Under the pieces are notes generated by a model that searched no databases, was not told the origin of the DNA, and saw only the letters and a program-made list of their open reading frames with translations. DNA of 64,000 nucleotides. It comes from G965200765 sp965200765 (GTDB lineage Bacteria; Pseudomonadota; Gammaproteobacteria; Arenicellales; JAJDZL01). The stretch's first letter is position 1. Every line of letters begins with the position of its first letter. The DNA is taken from the NCBI GenBank assembly GCA_965200765.1, contig OZ241380.1, positions 2,108,001-2,172,000 on the forward strand. The letters run 5' to 3'. The position numbers and the translations under genes were made by a program. This document shows positions 52,752-61,854 of the stretch, one piece after another.

Positions 52752-53911
52752 GATTGAATTCTGTGCAACTCCTGCGGCAATTCACTAAACACTTCGCAAC
52801 CATCTTCAGTAACTGCAAATGTGTGACTCAGACCGACTCCCGTTTCACCGTTGATTCTCAGTGTCATGGGTATATGGAACACCATTCCGGTTTCCAGTGG
52901 ACGATGATTGGAAACAACCAGCGCAAATCCGGATTCTTCTCCCCAAGTCGGTGGGAATCCAATACCGACAGGGTAGCCATAAACTTCGTGAAACAGAATT
53001 TTTTCGCGAATCGGAGCGATGAATTTCTGACCCGTGAGCGCGATATCCGATGCAAGCACTCCCGGCCGAACCGCACTCAGCATGCTACTCAGCATGTCTT
53101 GCTCCAGTGCGGCAAAATCATTGACCTGTTGCGTAACTTCTCCAACTGCGGCCGTGCGCATCAACGGTGCATGATACCAATGCAGACTCGGCGAGCATTC
53201 GATAAATACCGAGTCGCCTTCCCGGATGACATATCCACAATTGCTATTGTGTGGCATGCCAGCCCGATAACCGGCAGAAACAATCGGATACACAGAAAAT
53301 CCCAAACTGTGGTTTCGAATCAGTTCCGCGGCTACTTCAGCAGTCACGTCTGAATCTGTAGCACCAGCGCAGATGGCCCTGAAACCGGCCAGAATTGCGG
53401 AATCTGTAATCTTGCCCGCTTCTTTCATCACTTCAAGCTCGGCTTCTGATTTGATGTTTCGAACCAGATCCACAATCCCCGAACCATTCACAACCGTCGT
53501 TACGTCCAGCGCATCAACCAGTGCGTCCCGTACCTTGGGAACAAGAAATCGAGTTTGCATTTCCAGCCCGACAGAACCCGAAAGCAATCCGCGCTCTTTT
53601 ATCGCTTGCGCGGTTTTTTGAATTGGGTCGGAACCGGTTTCGTACAACACCACTTCCGTAGCTACCGCAGTTGCCTCAAATCGCCCGCGTTCAAATTGCC
53701 AGAGAATCATGAACGGCGGTAGTTCGGATGGAACTACCAGGCACTGATAATCCCAAAGATTCAACGTGTGATGCCCACTCAGGTAAAGTATGTTTGAAGC
53801 CGAATGCAACACAAGCGTATCAATACCGGCGGTAGCCATGCTCGCGCGTACCTTTTTCAATCGAACAGCATACTCTTCGACCTGAAAAACCTCTTCACGC
53901 GGGATTGTCAT
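52748..53911 (-). CDS. M24 creatinase/ectoine-hydrolase-like protein
   Basis: A 387-residue pita-bread fold protein (N-terminal creatinase domain plus M24 domain). The metal-ligand positions of aminopeptidase P are replaced: ECSPSLHWYH where D and D are expected, MVFHIPM in place of the first Glu region, and GLSHTF at the last Glu. A HEVYG segment is kept. Loss of the metal site is the rule in creatinase and the ectoine hydrolase DoeA/EutD group, which open C-N bonds without metal. This protein is better called a non-metallo C-N hydrolase than an aminopeptidase. It overlaps mlrC-like and aminotransferase genes by 4 nt each. Confidence 0.83.
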   Translation of the reverse strand: MTIPREEVFQVEEYAVRLKKVRASMATAGIDTLVLHSASNILYLSGHHTLNLWDYQCLVVPSELPPFMILWQFERGRFEATAVATEVVLYETGSDPIQKTAQAIKERGLLSGSVGLEMQTRFLVPKVRDALVDALDVTTVVNGSGIVDLVRNIKSEAELEVMKEAGKITDSAILAGFRAICAGATDSDVTAEVAAELIRNHSLGFSVYPIVSAGYRAGMPHNSNCGYVIREGDSVFIECSPSLHWYHAPLMRTAAVGEVTQQVNDFAALEQDMLSSMLSAVRPGVLASDIALTGQKFIAPIREKILFHEVYGYPVGIGFPPTWGEESGFALVVSNHRPLETGMVFHIPMTLRINGETGVGLSHTFAVTEDGCEVFSELPQELHRIQS

Positions 53912-55401
53912 GCTGTTGCTCCAGTTGTATATTCAGTGTCAAGTTCAAGTGGATAAAGCGGTTCAGGTCGATAATCAAAATTGAAACGAGTCAAGTCGCT
54001 GGAACACACACCGGGCGTATCTACATACACAACGCTTTTCGCGTAGTTTCCGTAGGCCGCCTGCCAGGCAATCGCTGACTTGACCACAATAATTTTCTGC
54101 TCTGACGGCTCAATGCCAACACAACGCAATTGCTCTGCATCAAAAGGCATCGTCCGCAACGATGTCAATACAATTTGCACTCCGTCGGCATCAATCACCG
54201 CAGTTCGACCCATTGAAGTGACATATCCGGTCATGTACGAACCCCTGTGCTCGTACTTCGCGTCGACAATCAGGCGAACCTGTCCATCCACCCGTTGCGA
54301 AGCACCATGCAACTGATCCGACTTTCCACCAACCATAATTGAAATTGGATTGTTGACTCCAACATTTTCCGCTTCCGAAACGGCTTGAGGGTCGTACACT
54401 ACGATCACAGCTTTTGTGGCATTCTGTACCAGCAACTCCTGGAGAACACCGGTCGCATCACCGGCGCTGCCGCCACCTACATTGTCGGCCGACTCTACAA
54501 TGATTACCGGATAATCCATGGCTCCAATTGCCTGACTCACTCCGGCCTTTGCAGAAATCAACTCGATACTGAATTCACTGCGCAATTCCCAAATTTTCAT
54601 TGCCAACGCATCGGCCGCTTGCTCCGCAACAGACCGGGACTCGCCATACATCACGACCGAAGTACCCAGATTGGGAACATCGCTGAAGCAAAAACCCATG
54701 GCAACGGACCCACAACAAATTCCGGGAATTTTCTCTGCCTTTTTCAGTTCTTCCATGATGACTGTCATCGGAAATTCTGTGGTCGGCTGCTTGAGCGGTG
54801 TAGTAACCAGCGGCAGTTTTCGAAATGCGCTTGCGGGGTATTGATCTTTTTCAAGAATCGATGCGAGAATTTCCACTGCTTCCCGTCCACGGTCGCTCAT
54901 GTCAACATGCGGATAGGTATCGTATCCGACCAGTACAGTCGAATTGGAAACAAGTTCCTCACTCAGGTTGGCATGAAAGTCAAATGTTGCAACTATGGGG
55001 ATTTGCTCCCCGACTGCTTCGCGAATCCGTTGCACAATGTATGCGTCGTAGTCGGAAGCTTCTTCGGCCACCGCCGCACCGTGCAATACCAATATTAGGC
55101 CGTCAAGCGGCAAAGCGTTCTGAATTCTGCTGACCAGCTCGTCACACAGGGTTCTCGCCGTGCCGGCTTCAATAACTCCTGACGGCACCGCACTGGCAAA
55201 CAAGGTGGGGACCGCTTTGAATGAAGCACTCTCGACACAGTCAAGCACCCCGCCCAATTCTGTATTCGTTGCAACATATCGTGCAACGATTTCATCTCCC
55301 CGGGCCAGCTGATAGTTTTCAAAATCTGCCATCGTCGTCAGGCCCGAGGCGAATGTGTTGGTTTCGTGCCAAATTCCGCCGATTGCGATTTGCCGTTCCA
55401 A
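53908..55401 (-). CDS. MlrC-like M81 family protein
   Basis: A 497-residue protein of the MlrC family (microcystinase C; M81). The N-terminal IAIGGIWHETNTFASGLTT, the metal-binding THETNTF-like HETN segment, VATFDFHANLSEELV, YDTYPHVDMSDRG and VESADNVGGGSAGD are family landmarks. The family hydrolyses peptide-like or amide bonds in varied compounds. The TTG at 55401 has GGAG 8 nt upstream and is preferred; the frame continues to 55440. It is the first gene of the coupled leftward operon MlrC, M24, aminotransferase, racemase. Substrate unknown. Confidence 0.88.
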   Translation of the reverse strand: MERQIAIGGIWHETNTFASGLTTMADFENYQLARGDEIVARYVATNTELGGVLDCVESASFKAVPTLFASAVPSGVIEAGTARTLCDELVSRIQNALPLDGLILVLHGAAVAEEASDYDAYIVQRIREAVGEQIPIVATFDFHANLSEELVSNSTVLVGYDTYPHVDMSDRGREAVEILASILEKDQYPASAFRKLPLVTTPLKQPTTEFPMTVIMEELKKAEKIPGICCGSVAMGFCFSDVPNLGTSVVMYGESRSVAEQAADALAMKIWELRSEFSIELISAKAGVSQAIGAMDYPVIIVESADNVGGGSAGDATGVLQELLVQNATKAVIVVYDPQAVSEAENVGVNNPISIMVGGKSDQLHGASQRVDGQVRLIVDAKYEHRGSYMTGYVTSMGRTAVIDADGVQIVLTSLRTMPFDAEQLRCVGIEPSEQKIIVVKSAIAWQAAYGNYAKSVVYVDTPGVCSSDLTRFNFDYRPEPLYPLELDTEYTTGATA

Positions 55402-55460
55402 TTCAACTACTCCATAAACTACAATTTCATGTTCACACAATTGAAAACGGAGAAAGGCGT

Positions 55461-55961
55461 ATGCCAGACAAATTGAAATTTGTAAGGGTCGGGATGAAAA
55501 ATCACGGCACTAGTGTCAAGTTGAAACTAAGATGGGACATGTCCCCGAAAACCTGCGAAACCATTTGCAAAGCACTGCCGTTTGGCGGTGATATGTGGCA
55601 TGCCAAGTATGCCAACCATGAGATCTACACTCTGCTTCCGGTAGAGGAAATTTTCGGTGCAGACCCACCCGGCGAGTGGCAGAGCATGTATCCCGGACCG
55701 GGTGATTTGATGTATATTTTTCATCCTCCCGGACTGTTGCCGCGCGACGTTTACGACCCCGACCATCCACGGCGCATTGTTGACATTGCCCTTTTCTACG
55801 ATCGCGGAAACAGTCTGTATGGTCCAACGGGACCCAACGAAGGCAACATCTTTGCAACGGTTTCCGATGTAGAAGAACTCGAGAAATTCGCTGAAAGCAT
55901 TTTGCATGTCTGGAAGCACGGCTTCATCAACGAATACATGTATGTTGAAGCAGCTGACTAG
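55461..55961 (+). CDS. DUF3830 (cyclophilin-like) protein
   Basis: A 166-residue protein of the DUF3830 family, a cyclophilin-like barrel often beside amino-acid and hydantoin catabolic genes. Landmarks are KTCETICKALPFGGDMWHAK, then YANHEIYT, and PPGEWQSMYPGPGDLMYIFH, then PPGLLP. The ATG at 55461 with GGAG upstream is preferred over a longer frame from 55221 that would run through the mlrC-like gene. It lies alone on the plus strand between the two leftward aminotransferase clusters, start to start with the MlrC-like gene. Function unknown. Confidence 0.85.
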   Translation: MPDKLKFVRVGMKNHGTSVKLKLRWDMSPKTCETICKALPFGGDMWHAKYANHEIYTLLPVEEIFGADPPGEWQSMYPGPGDLMYIFHPPGLLPRDVYDPDHPRRIVDIALFYDRGNSLYGPTGPNEGNIFATVSDVEELEKFAESILHVWKHGFINEYMYVEAAD

Positions 55962-55979
55962 CTTGATATCCGTCTGGAA

Positions 55980-57299
55980 TTAACGGAGGGAATCCAGCAC
56001 TTGTTCGGTAATTTCCAGAGTCACTTCGATATCACTTTCTGTATGGGCAGCAGAAATGCTACCCTGCTTGGTCGTTACCGGAAAGTGGAAGACACCCGCT
56101 TCAATCAGCATTTTCCGATATCTGACATCCAGATCGGCATCGTTGTTGAGTGCAATGTCCTTCCATGACTCAGGAGCATGGTCCATGAAATAGACGGAAA
56201 ACGCCGACCCTTGACGCACTATAGTCGTCGGATAATCCCGGTCTTTCAACAAATCATTCAAACCTTGCTCAAGCTGCTGCCCCATGGACTCCAGTCGCGC
56301 ATAGACATTTGCCTCTTTTGACTTGAGAATTTTCAGCGTCGCATTCACCGCAGCAACAACGAAAGGGTGAGCATTGTACGTACCGGCAATGAGCACCCTT
56401 TTCGAAAGGTCGGGATGACAACAGTACCGCATAAACTCCTCCTTTCCGCCAATAACCCCGACCGGATAACCATTGGCTACTGCTTTCCCGAACACACTCA
56501 AGTCAGGAACAATGCCGCAAATCGACTGATAGCCCCCAAGTGCATGCCTGAAACCGGTTTTCACCTCGTCAAACACCAACACCACGCCATGTTGATCACA
56601 TAGCCTGCGGATACCTTCCAGATAACCAGCCTTTGGCTTTACAATACCAACATTCTGAAGAATTGGTTCCAGCACTACACAGGCAATCTCCTCCTTTTTG
56701 AGTACTATTTCAATTGCATCCAGATCATTGAACTCCACGACATGCACTGAATCCGTCGCGGCTTCCGACAACCCTGCCGTAATCGGTCGAAGTTTGTGTT
56801 CCTCTCCATACCGGTGATCCTTCACCGCGGCCGCCGGGTCCATCAGGTTGAAAGCCAATGCATCCATCCAGCCGTTGTAGCCACCTTGCATCACCAGTAC
56901 TTTATGTCGTCCGGTCGCGGCACGCGCCAATCGGACCGCATATCCGACCGCTTCCGTACCGCTACCAGTCAACTGGACTTGTTCCAGGCCGGGAACGCTA
57001 TCCACCAGCAAATCAGCAACTTCCTGTTCCCAAGGCGTAGCACCCGCACCAAACAGGGATTCACCGCGCCTGATTGAATCAACTACCGCCGAATCGACTT
57101 TCTCCTCACCGTGCCCCAGCAAATACGGTGCAAAGGCCGCATGGTAGTCAATATATTTCTTGCCATTGCTATCCCATAAGTACGCGCCTTTCGCGCGCAC
57201 AAACTCAATCATCGGGTCCATAAGGCGATTGAGCGACATGACACCGCCGGCAATGGAAGGAATCGCTCGATCTGCCTTCCTTTGTGGCATCGCGTTCAC
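55980..57299 (-). CDS. Class III (GSA-like) aminotransferase 2
   Basis: A 439-residue paralogue-like partner of the aminotransferase at 51.4-52.8 kb. The PLP lysine is in VFGKAVANGYPVGVIGG; QVQLTGSGTEAVGYAVRLAR, VLVFDEVKTGFRHALGGYQS and GTYNAHPFVVAAVNATL are seen. As with its partner, the family label GSA aminotransferase does not mean tetrapyrrole synthesis. It follows the binding-protein gene of the amino-acid ABC transporter by 50 nt on the same strand, which suggests it acts on the transported compound. Confidence 0.86.
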   Translation of the reverse strand: MNAMPQRKADRAIPSIAGGVMSLNRLMDPMIEFVRAKGAYLWDSNGKKYIDYHAAFAPYLLGHGEEKVDSAVVDSIRRGESLFGAGATPWEQEVADLLVDSVPGLEQVQLTGSGTEAVGYAVRLARAATGRHKVLVMQGGYNGWMDALAFNLMDPAAAVKDHRYGEEHKLRPITAGLSEAATDSVHVVEFNDLDAIEIVLKKEEIACVVLEPILQNVGIVKPKAGYLEGIRRLCDQHGVVLVFDEVKTGFRHALGGYQSICGIVPDLSVFGKAVANGYPVGVIGGKEEFMRYCCHPDLSKRVLIAGTYNAHPFVVAAVNATLKILKSKEANVYARLESMGQQLEQGLNDLLKDRDYPTTIVRQGSAFSVYFMDHAPESWKDIALNNDADLDVRYRKMLIEAGVFHFPVTTKQGSISAAHTESDIEVTLEITEQVLDSLR

Positions 57300-57349
57300 T
57301 GAAAAAGTTCCTGTGTATTTTTTACAAAGTAAAACGGAATATTTTCAGA

Positions 57350-58153
57350 TTAATTCATGGAAGTAATCATGTCATACCACTGATCCTTCAATCCTTGTTG
57401 CTCAATTGTCTCCAACCAGACGTTCAGGAAATTCAGGAAGTGAGGATGACCAGGTACGACCGCATACGCATAGCCTTGCGGATTCAGGGGTTGATCGTCA
57501 ATGATTCTGAGATTCATGCCCGGGTTTTGCGCGATAAAATTGCGCAACGTCGAACTGTCGGTCAAAATTGCATCGGCACGCTTGCTGGCAACTTCCAGAA
57601 AGAATGTAGACAACTTGTCGCTCACCAAAGCCTTGACCGTTGCTTTCTTGAAAAATCGGTTCGCGAATGCTTCGTCTGCGGTGCCAGAACCAACAGCAAT
57701 CGTCAGTCCGTCTTGATCCAACTCTGCATGGGTCTGAAAATCAGAATCCATGTGCACTGCAGTACCTTGAGTTTCGTAGCCGGACGGATTGGTGAAATCA
57801 ATCCTCATCGCGCGTTCTGCGGTTCTGAACATCGGCGACATGACGATATCGCATTTACCGGTTTCAAGACTCGGAATCAGTGTGCCCCACTGCGAATCGA
57901 CCGGTTGGTAATCAACACCGATGATTCCGGCCAGATGCTTGGCCGCTTCAACATCAGTGCCAATCCATTCGTTTGTCTTGGGGTCTTTCATACCCCACGG
58001 AAGTGCCTCGGCATGGCATACAAGCAAACTGCCTCTCTCCTTGATCTCGTCAATCATGTGATTGCTGCCTTCATGAGAACTGCCAGCAAATGCCGGTACC
58101 GAGAACAAAAAGGAACAAATAATTGCACTGGCAAATAGTTTTGTGCGATTCAT
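57350..58153 (-). CDS. Polar amino-acid ABC transporter substrate-binding protein
   Basis: Periplasmic family-3 solute-binding protein of 267 residues. The signal peptide ends in FSVPAFAG. The mature part shows the family pattern RGSLLVCHAEALPWGMKDPK, EWIGTDVEAAKHLAGIIGV, GKCDIVMSPMFRTAERAMRI and GSGTADEAF. The ligand is probably an amino acid or a close analogue. GGGAGGT lies before the ATG. It is the fourth gene of the leftward permease/permease/ATPase/binding-protein set; an AT-rich hairpin separates it from the ATPase gene. Confidence 0.92.
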   Translation of the reverse strand: MNRTKLFASAIICSFLFSVPAFAGSSHEGSNHMIDEIKERGSLLVCHAEALPWGMKDPKTNEWIGTDVEAAKHLAGIIGVDYQPVDSQWGTLIPSLETGKCDIVMSPMFRTAERAMRIDFTNPSGYETQGTAVHMDSDFQTHAELDQDGLTIAVGSGTADEAFANRFFKKATVKALVSDKLSTFFLEVASKRADAILTDSSTLRNFIAQNPGMNLRIIDDQPLNPQGYAYAVVPGHPHFLNFLNVWLETIEQQGLKDQWYDMITSMN

Positions 58154-58219
58154 CGCAACCTCCCTATGAAAAAATTTCTGATGGGTTAAAAAATTTGGAA
58201 TGAAGTTAATCTATCATAA

Positions 58220-58245
58220 AATTCAATTTGCATACAAATTAAATT
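58220..58245 (-). terminator. AT-rich hairpin between ATPase and binding-protein genes
   Basis: Arms of 11 nt (58220-58230 and 58235-58245) pair with one mismatch around a 4-nt loop and, on the minus strand, are followed by a short U run. It is weak because it is AT-rich, and may reduce transcription or protect the 3' end of the ATPase message. Confidence 0.3.
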
Positions 58246-58251
58246 CTTGAA

Positions 58252-59019
58252 TTATACGATTTTCGACAAGAATCGAATCAACTGGTCATGGGACGGACTA
58301 TCAAAAAAATCATCCGGGCTAGTATCTACGAGCAACTGGCCCTGGGCCATGAACATCATCCGATTTGAAACTTCCCGGGCAAACCCCATTTCGTGCGTCA
58401 CAATCAACATGGTCATGCCCGACTGGGCCAATTCCCTGACAACATCCAGCACATCTCGCACCATCTCGGGGTCCAATGCAGACGTCGGCTCGTCAAATAG
58501 CATCGCTTTTGGTTCCATGGCCAAGGCGCGTGCAATGGCAACGCGTTGTTGCTGACCGCCAGACAACTGGTTGGGAAATTTGTTGATTTGCTCCTCGATC
58601 CCAACCCGCTTCAACAGTTGCTCTGTCAATTCGTAGGCCGCCGATTTCTTCATTTTTCGTGCTTTGATGGGAGCGTACGACACATTGTCTCGTATCGACA
58701 TGTGAGAAAACAGATTGAACTGCTGGAATACCATGCCCACCTCGCGCCGAACGGACTCGATCACTTCTCTTTTCCCCGGTAAAGTTTTACCGTCGATGAC
58801 AATGCTTCCCCGGTCAATGCTTTCCAGAGCATTCAGAACGCGCAAAAATGTTGACTTGCCGCCGCCGGAAGGCCCCAGAATGCAAACAATTTCTCCAGCA
58901 TTGATTTTCGTGGACACCCCGTTCAGCGCTTTGAAGGAACCAAACGACTTGTGGACATCTTCGCAGTCAATAAAGCGAGTGGAACTTTCAGGAACAACAG
59001 TAGTAGAGGTGCCAGGCAT
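58252..59019 (-). CDS. Polar amino-acid ABC transporter ATP-binding protein (GlnQ/HisP type)
   Basis: A 255-residue ATPase. Walker A is GPSGGGKST, the Q-loop region MVFQQFNLFSHMSI, the signature LSGGQQQRVAIARALAMEPK, Walker B LFDEPTSALDPEMV and the switch histidine in IVTHEMGFAREV. All are canonical for amino-acid importers. The ATG at 59019 begins 4 nt after the permease stop; an upstream frame to 59061 would overlap that gene. It energises uptake with the two adjacent permeases. Confidence 0.94.
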   Translation of the reverse strand: MPGTSTTVVPESSTRFIDCEDVHKSFGSFKALNGVSTKINAGEIVCILGPSGGGKSTFLRVLNALESIDRGSIVIDGKTLPGKREVIESVRREVGMVFQQFNLFSHMSIRDNVSYAPIKARKMKKSAAYELTEQLLKRVGIEEQINKFPNQLSGGQQQRVAIARALAMEPKAMLFDEPTSALDPEMVRDVLDVVRELAQSGMTMLIVTHEMGFAREVSNRMMFMAQGQLLVDTSPDDFFDSPSHDQLIRFLSKIV

Positions 59020-59023
59020 AAAT

Positions 59024-59692
59024 CTAATTTCCGGTTTTTTCGACAAGTTTCTTTTCAGCACGGCGTGCCCACAGGCTGAACGGAAAGATCAAAAGGAAAT
59101 ACAGCACTGCAATTGCACTCAGAAATTCAACATAACTCAGTGTCTTGGCACCCAGCACACTGGCCTGGTAAGCCATTTCACCCACGGAAATCGCTGACAG
59201 CAAGCTGGTTGCTTTGAGCAACTCTGTCAGAAAGTTAATCGAAGCTGGCATCATGCGCCGAATTGCCGGCGGAATAATAATGCGGCTCCAGATATTCAAT
59301 CGAGGTATTGCCAGTGCATGAGCAGCATCAACCTGCCCACGCGGTACTGCCAGTACACCGGCACGAAATATTTCGGCCAAGTATGCACCGCTGAACAGCG
59401 ACAATGCGATGATGCCGCAAATTTCACTACTGATTCGAACTGACAGCAGCAACGGCAGGCATGCGTACACCCAAAAGATCAGCACAACTTCCGGAATCGT
59501 TCGAAAAAAATCAATAAAGCCGGTCGACAATCTGTAGGCTGTACCTTGACGACTGAGTTTGCCCAGGCAGGCAAACAGTCCAAGGACAATGCCGATCAAC
59601 AACGATATAACTGAAATCCAGACTGTAACCCAGAAAGCCTGCAGCAATTCAGGCCCGTATCGAATAATCTGGTCAAACTCGAACCGCATCAC
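59024..59692 (-). CDS. Amino-acid ABC transporter permease 2 (HisM/GlnP type)
   Basis: A 222-residue inner-membrane permease with about five hydrophobic helices. The conserved EAA-type loop is near AVPRGQVDAAHALAIPRLNI, with IIIPPAIRRMMPASINFL following. It overlaps the other permease gene by 4 nt (ATGA). The two permeases probably form a heterodimeric channel with the GlnQ-type ATPase. Confidence 0.93.
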   Translation of the reverse strand: MMRFEFDQIIRYGPELLQAFWVTVWISVISLLIGIVLGLFACLGKLSRQGTAYRLSTGFIDFFRTIPEVVLIFWVYACLPLLLSVRISSEICGIIALSLFSGAYLAEIFRAGVLAVPRGQVDAAHALAIPRLNIWSRIIIPPAIRRMMPASINFLTELLKATSLLSAISVGEMAYQASVLGAKTLSYVEFLSAIAVLYFLLIFPFSLWARRAEKKLVEKTGN

Positions 59693-60441
59693 CGTTCCCT
59701 GCGTTGCAATACATATTCAAGCCGGAGAGTTGCCTTGCTCATGGCGTAGCCGACGACAAAGTAGATGATTGCGATGGCACTGAACAACTCAATTGGCTTG
59801 AACGTGACATTGGCAATTCGATTGGTAACGGTCATCAACTCGCTGATATGGAGTATGGAAAGAATCGCGGTTCCTTTGAAGAAACTGATTGACAAGTTAA
59901 CCAGCGGTGGAATCATGGTGCGAATCGCTGGAGGCAATATGATTTTGATCCAGGTAATCTTGGCAGGTAGTGCCAGGGAATAGGCCGCTTCCCACTGTCC
60001 TTTCGGCACTGACTCAATTCCGGCTCTTACGATCTCGGTAAAGTAGGCTGCCGCTTGCAACGTTATCGCGAGTACTCCGCTTTCCACCGCCGTTGTATTG
60101 ACACCGGTCAGCAACGGAAGCGCATAGTGAATCCAGATGAGCTGTACCAGTAGTGGCGTGTTGCGCCATATTTCTACAAACGCGGTAACCAACCATCGAA
60201 GTAATGCAATCGGCGACTGACTGGCAACCGCCAGAATAGTACCGCAAAGCAGACCCAGAACACTGGCCCAAATCGTCAGGCCTAGTGTCATCATCAATCC
60301 TTTGAACAACACAAGCCGGTATTCCCAGACGACGGAAAAATCAAGACTCAGCAATAATTCCCAATTCAGGAAATACGCAAGCACCCCCAATAGCACAAAC
60401 AGGACAACCGGAAATGAATACTTTGACAGGGCTGAGTTCAT
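59689..60441 (-). CDS. Amino-acid ABC transporter permease 1 (HisQ/GlnP type)
   Basis: A 250-residue permease, paralogous to the next gene. EAA-loop region SVPKGQWEAAYSLALPAKIT, then IILPPAIRTMIPPLVNLSIS. It begins the leftward transport operon. The ATG at 60441 is preferred over a TTG at 60465. The 200 bp to the divergent DUF1116 gene should hold both promoters; no clear pair was seen. Confidence 0.93.
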   Translation of the reverse strand: MNSALSKYSFPVVLFVLLGVLAYFLNWELLLSLDFSVVWEYRLVLFKGLMMTLGLTIWASVLGLLCGTILAVASQSPIALLRWLVTAFVEIWRNTPLLVQLIWIHYALPLLTGVNTTAVESGVLAITLQAAAYFTEIVRAGIESVPKGQWEAAYSLALPAKITWIKIILPPAIRTMIPPLVNLSISFFKGTAILSILHISELMTVTNRIANVTFKPIELFSAIAIIYFVVGYAMSKATLRLEYVLQRRER

Positions 60442-60664
60442 ATTTGTATATTGATGGTGCAACAAACCAGTTCGGTGTTTTCAAATTTACAAGATGTATT
60501 TTTACACAACTGCGAGCATTTGCATGACAAATTCAGATTTCTTCATATCGCGGCAAGCCAATCTTGCTGTAAAATTACACCAAGAACATGATACCTGTTT
60601 GGATACAACATAAATTCAATTTTTCACCAACACAGGTTTACGTCAGGCAAACTTGAAACTGGTT

Positions 60665-61843
60665 ATGGACAAGATCAATCGGGCAGAAAATGAAGCACTG
60701 GACATGCTGTTGGCATCGCGACCCGCATGGCGGTCCCAGAAAACTGCGCAAGAAGTGCTGGATTTGGATCCCGGAGTTATATTGCACGCGGGGCCAAAAT
60801 TCGAATCCCCCAAGGAAATACCCAAACCGGTGCTGAACTCTGCATGTGCCGCGGCTATTTTTGAAGGCTTGACAAAAAGTCGGGACGATGCAGAACAAAT
60901 GATTCTGCGCGAAGAAATCGTGTTGGAACCGGCCCAGGACCGCGGGGTGGTCATCCCGCTTGCCGGGGCGGTTTCCCGTTCCATGTGGCTACACGAAGTG
61001 GTGGATTCAATCAATTCAACTTCGCGTGTTTTTGCGCCGATTAACGGCGGCAACGGTCCAGCAATGCGGCTGGGTATGTTCAACAAGGATGTTGTCGCAC
61101 ATCTTCACTGGATCAACGGTCAATTGAATGAAATTTTGATGCAATGCCTGACCCATGAAATTGATTTGCTTCCAGTGGCCATCTATGCCTTGTCAGAAGG
61201 AGACGACTGTCACGGCTATACACCCACCGCCACCGCGCGTGTCTGCCAGTTGCTTGCAACCCATCTTCAAACTCACGAAAAGGTTGATGAATTTCTGAAC
61301 AACAGTCCCAGTTTTTTTCTGAACCTGTGGATGGCGGCCTGCAAATTAATGTGCTCGCAGGCATCCGGAATATACCAGTCCAGTCTGGTTACAGCGGCCG
61401 GTGGTAACGGCAGAAGATTTGGAATCAAAATTTCCAAAGCACCGGACACTTGGATTACAGTGAAAGCGACACCGCCGGTGGGTGATATTGGAAAGTTTCT
61501 GTCTTCGCGCGCACTCGGCGCAATTGGCGATAGCGCGATTGTGGATATTTGTGGATTCGGTGCAATGGCATTTACGTTCTCCCCTCAACAGCAACACAAC
61601 ATGAAAAGACATTTGCCCGCGAATCTGTACCAGAAACCCAAAAAGATTTTGGCGGTACAGCATCCGGAATTTCGTAACCTGGAATTTCGGACCGGACTAC
61701 TGGCCAGAAAAGTAATGGAAACGCAAATACTCCCTAGTGTTAGTCTGGGAATCATTGACAAGACAGGCAAAGCCGGTCGTCTCGGCGGTGGAATTTATAC
61801 AATGCCACTCGAATTGTTCGAGGGCGTACTCAATCAGGCATAG
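60665..61843 (+). CDS. DUF1116 (AllG/YlbE-like) protein
   Basis: A 392-residue protein of the DUF1116 family, whose characterised member AllG is a subunit of oxamate carbamoyltransferase in allantoin breakdown. Landmarks are DRGVVIPLAGAVSRSMWLHE, FAPINGGNGPAMRLG, THEIDLLPVAIYALSEGDDC and the end GRLGGGIYTMPLELF. AllF/AllH or FdrA partners are not seen nearby, so the carbamoyltransferase role is uncertain. The ATG at 60665 is used; a TTG at 60653 has a weak AGG upstream. It begins the rightward operon with the amidase (11-nt gap) and AstE-like genes. Confidence 0.82.
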   Translation: MDKINRAENEALDMLLASRPAWRSQKTAQEVLDLDPGVILHAGPKFESPKEIPKPVLNSACAAAIFEGLTKSRDDAEQMILREEIVLEPAQDRGVVIPLAGAVSRSMWLHEVVDSINSTSRVFAPINGGNGPAMRLGMFNKDVVAHLHWINGQLNEILMQCLTHEIDLLPVAIYALSEGDDCHGYTPTATARVCQLLATHLQTHEKVDEFLNNSPSFFLNLWMAACKLMCSQASGIYQSSLVTAAGGNGRRFGIKISKAPDTWITVKATPPVGDIGKFLSSRALGAIGDSAIVDICGFGAMAFTFSPQQQHNMKRHLPANLYQKPKKILAVQHPEFRNLEFRTGLLARKVMETQILPSVSLGIIDKTGKAGRLGGGIYTMPLELFEGVLNQA

Positions 61844-61854
61844 ATAGGTGGATT

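Noticed and set aside
55221..55460. N-terminal extension of the DUF3830 frame
   Set aside because: It runs antisense through the mlrC-like gene; the ATG at 55461 has an SD and matches the family start.
51423..57299. Calling the class III aminotransferases hemL
   Set aside because: Active-site segments differ from HemL, there are two of them, and both are in catabolic or transport operons.
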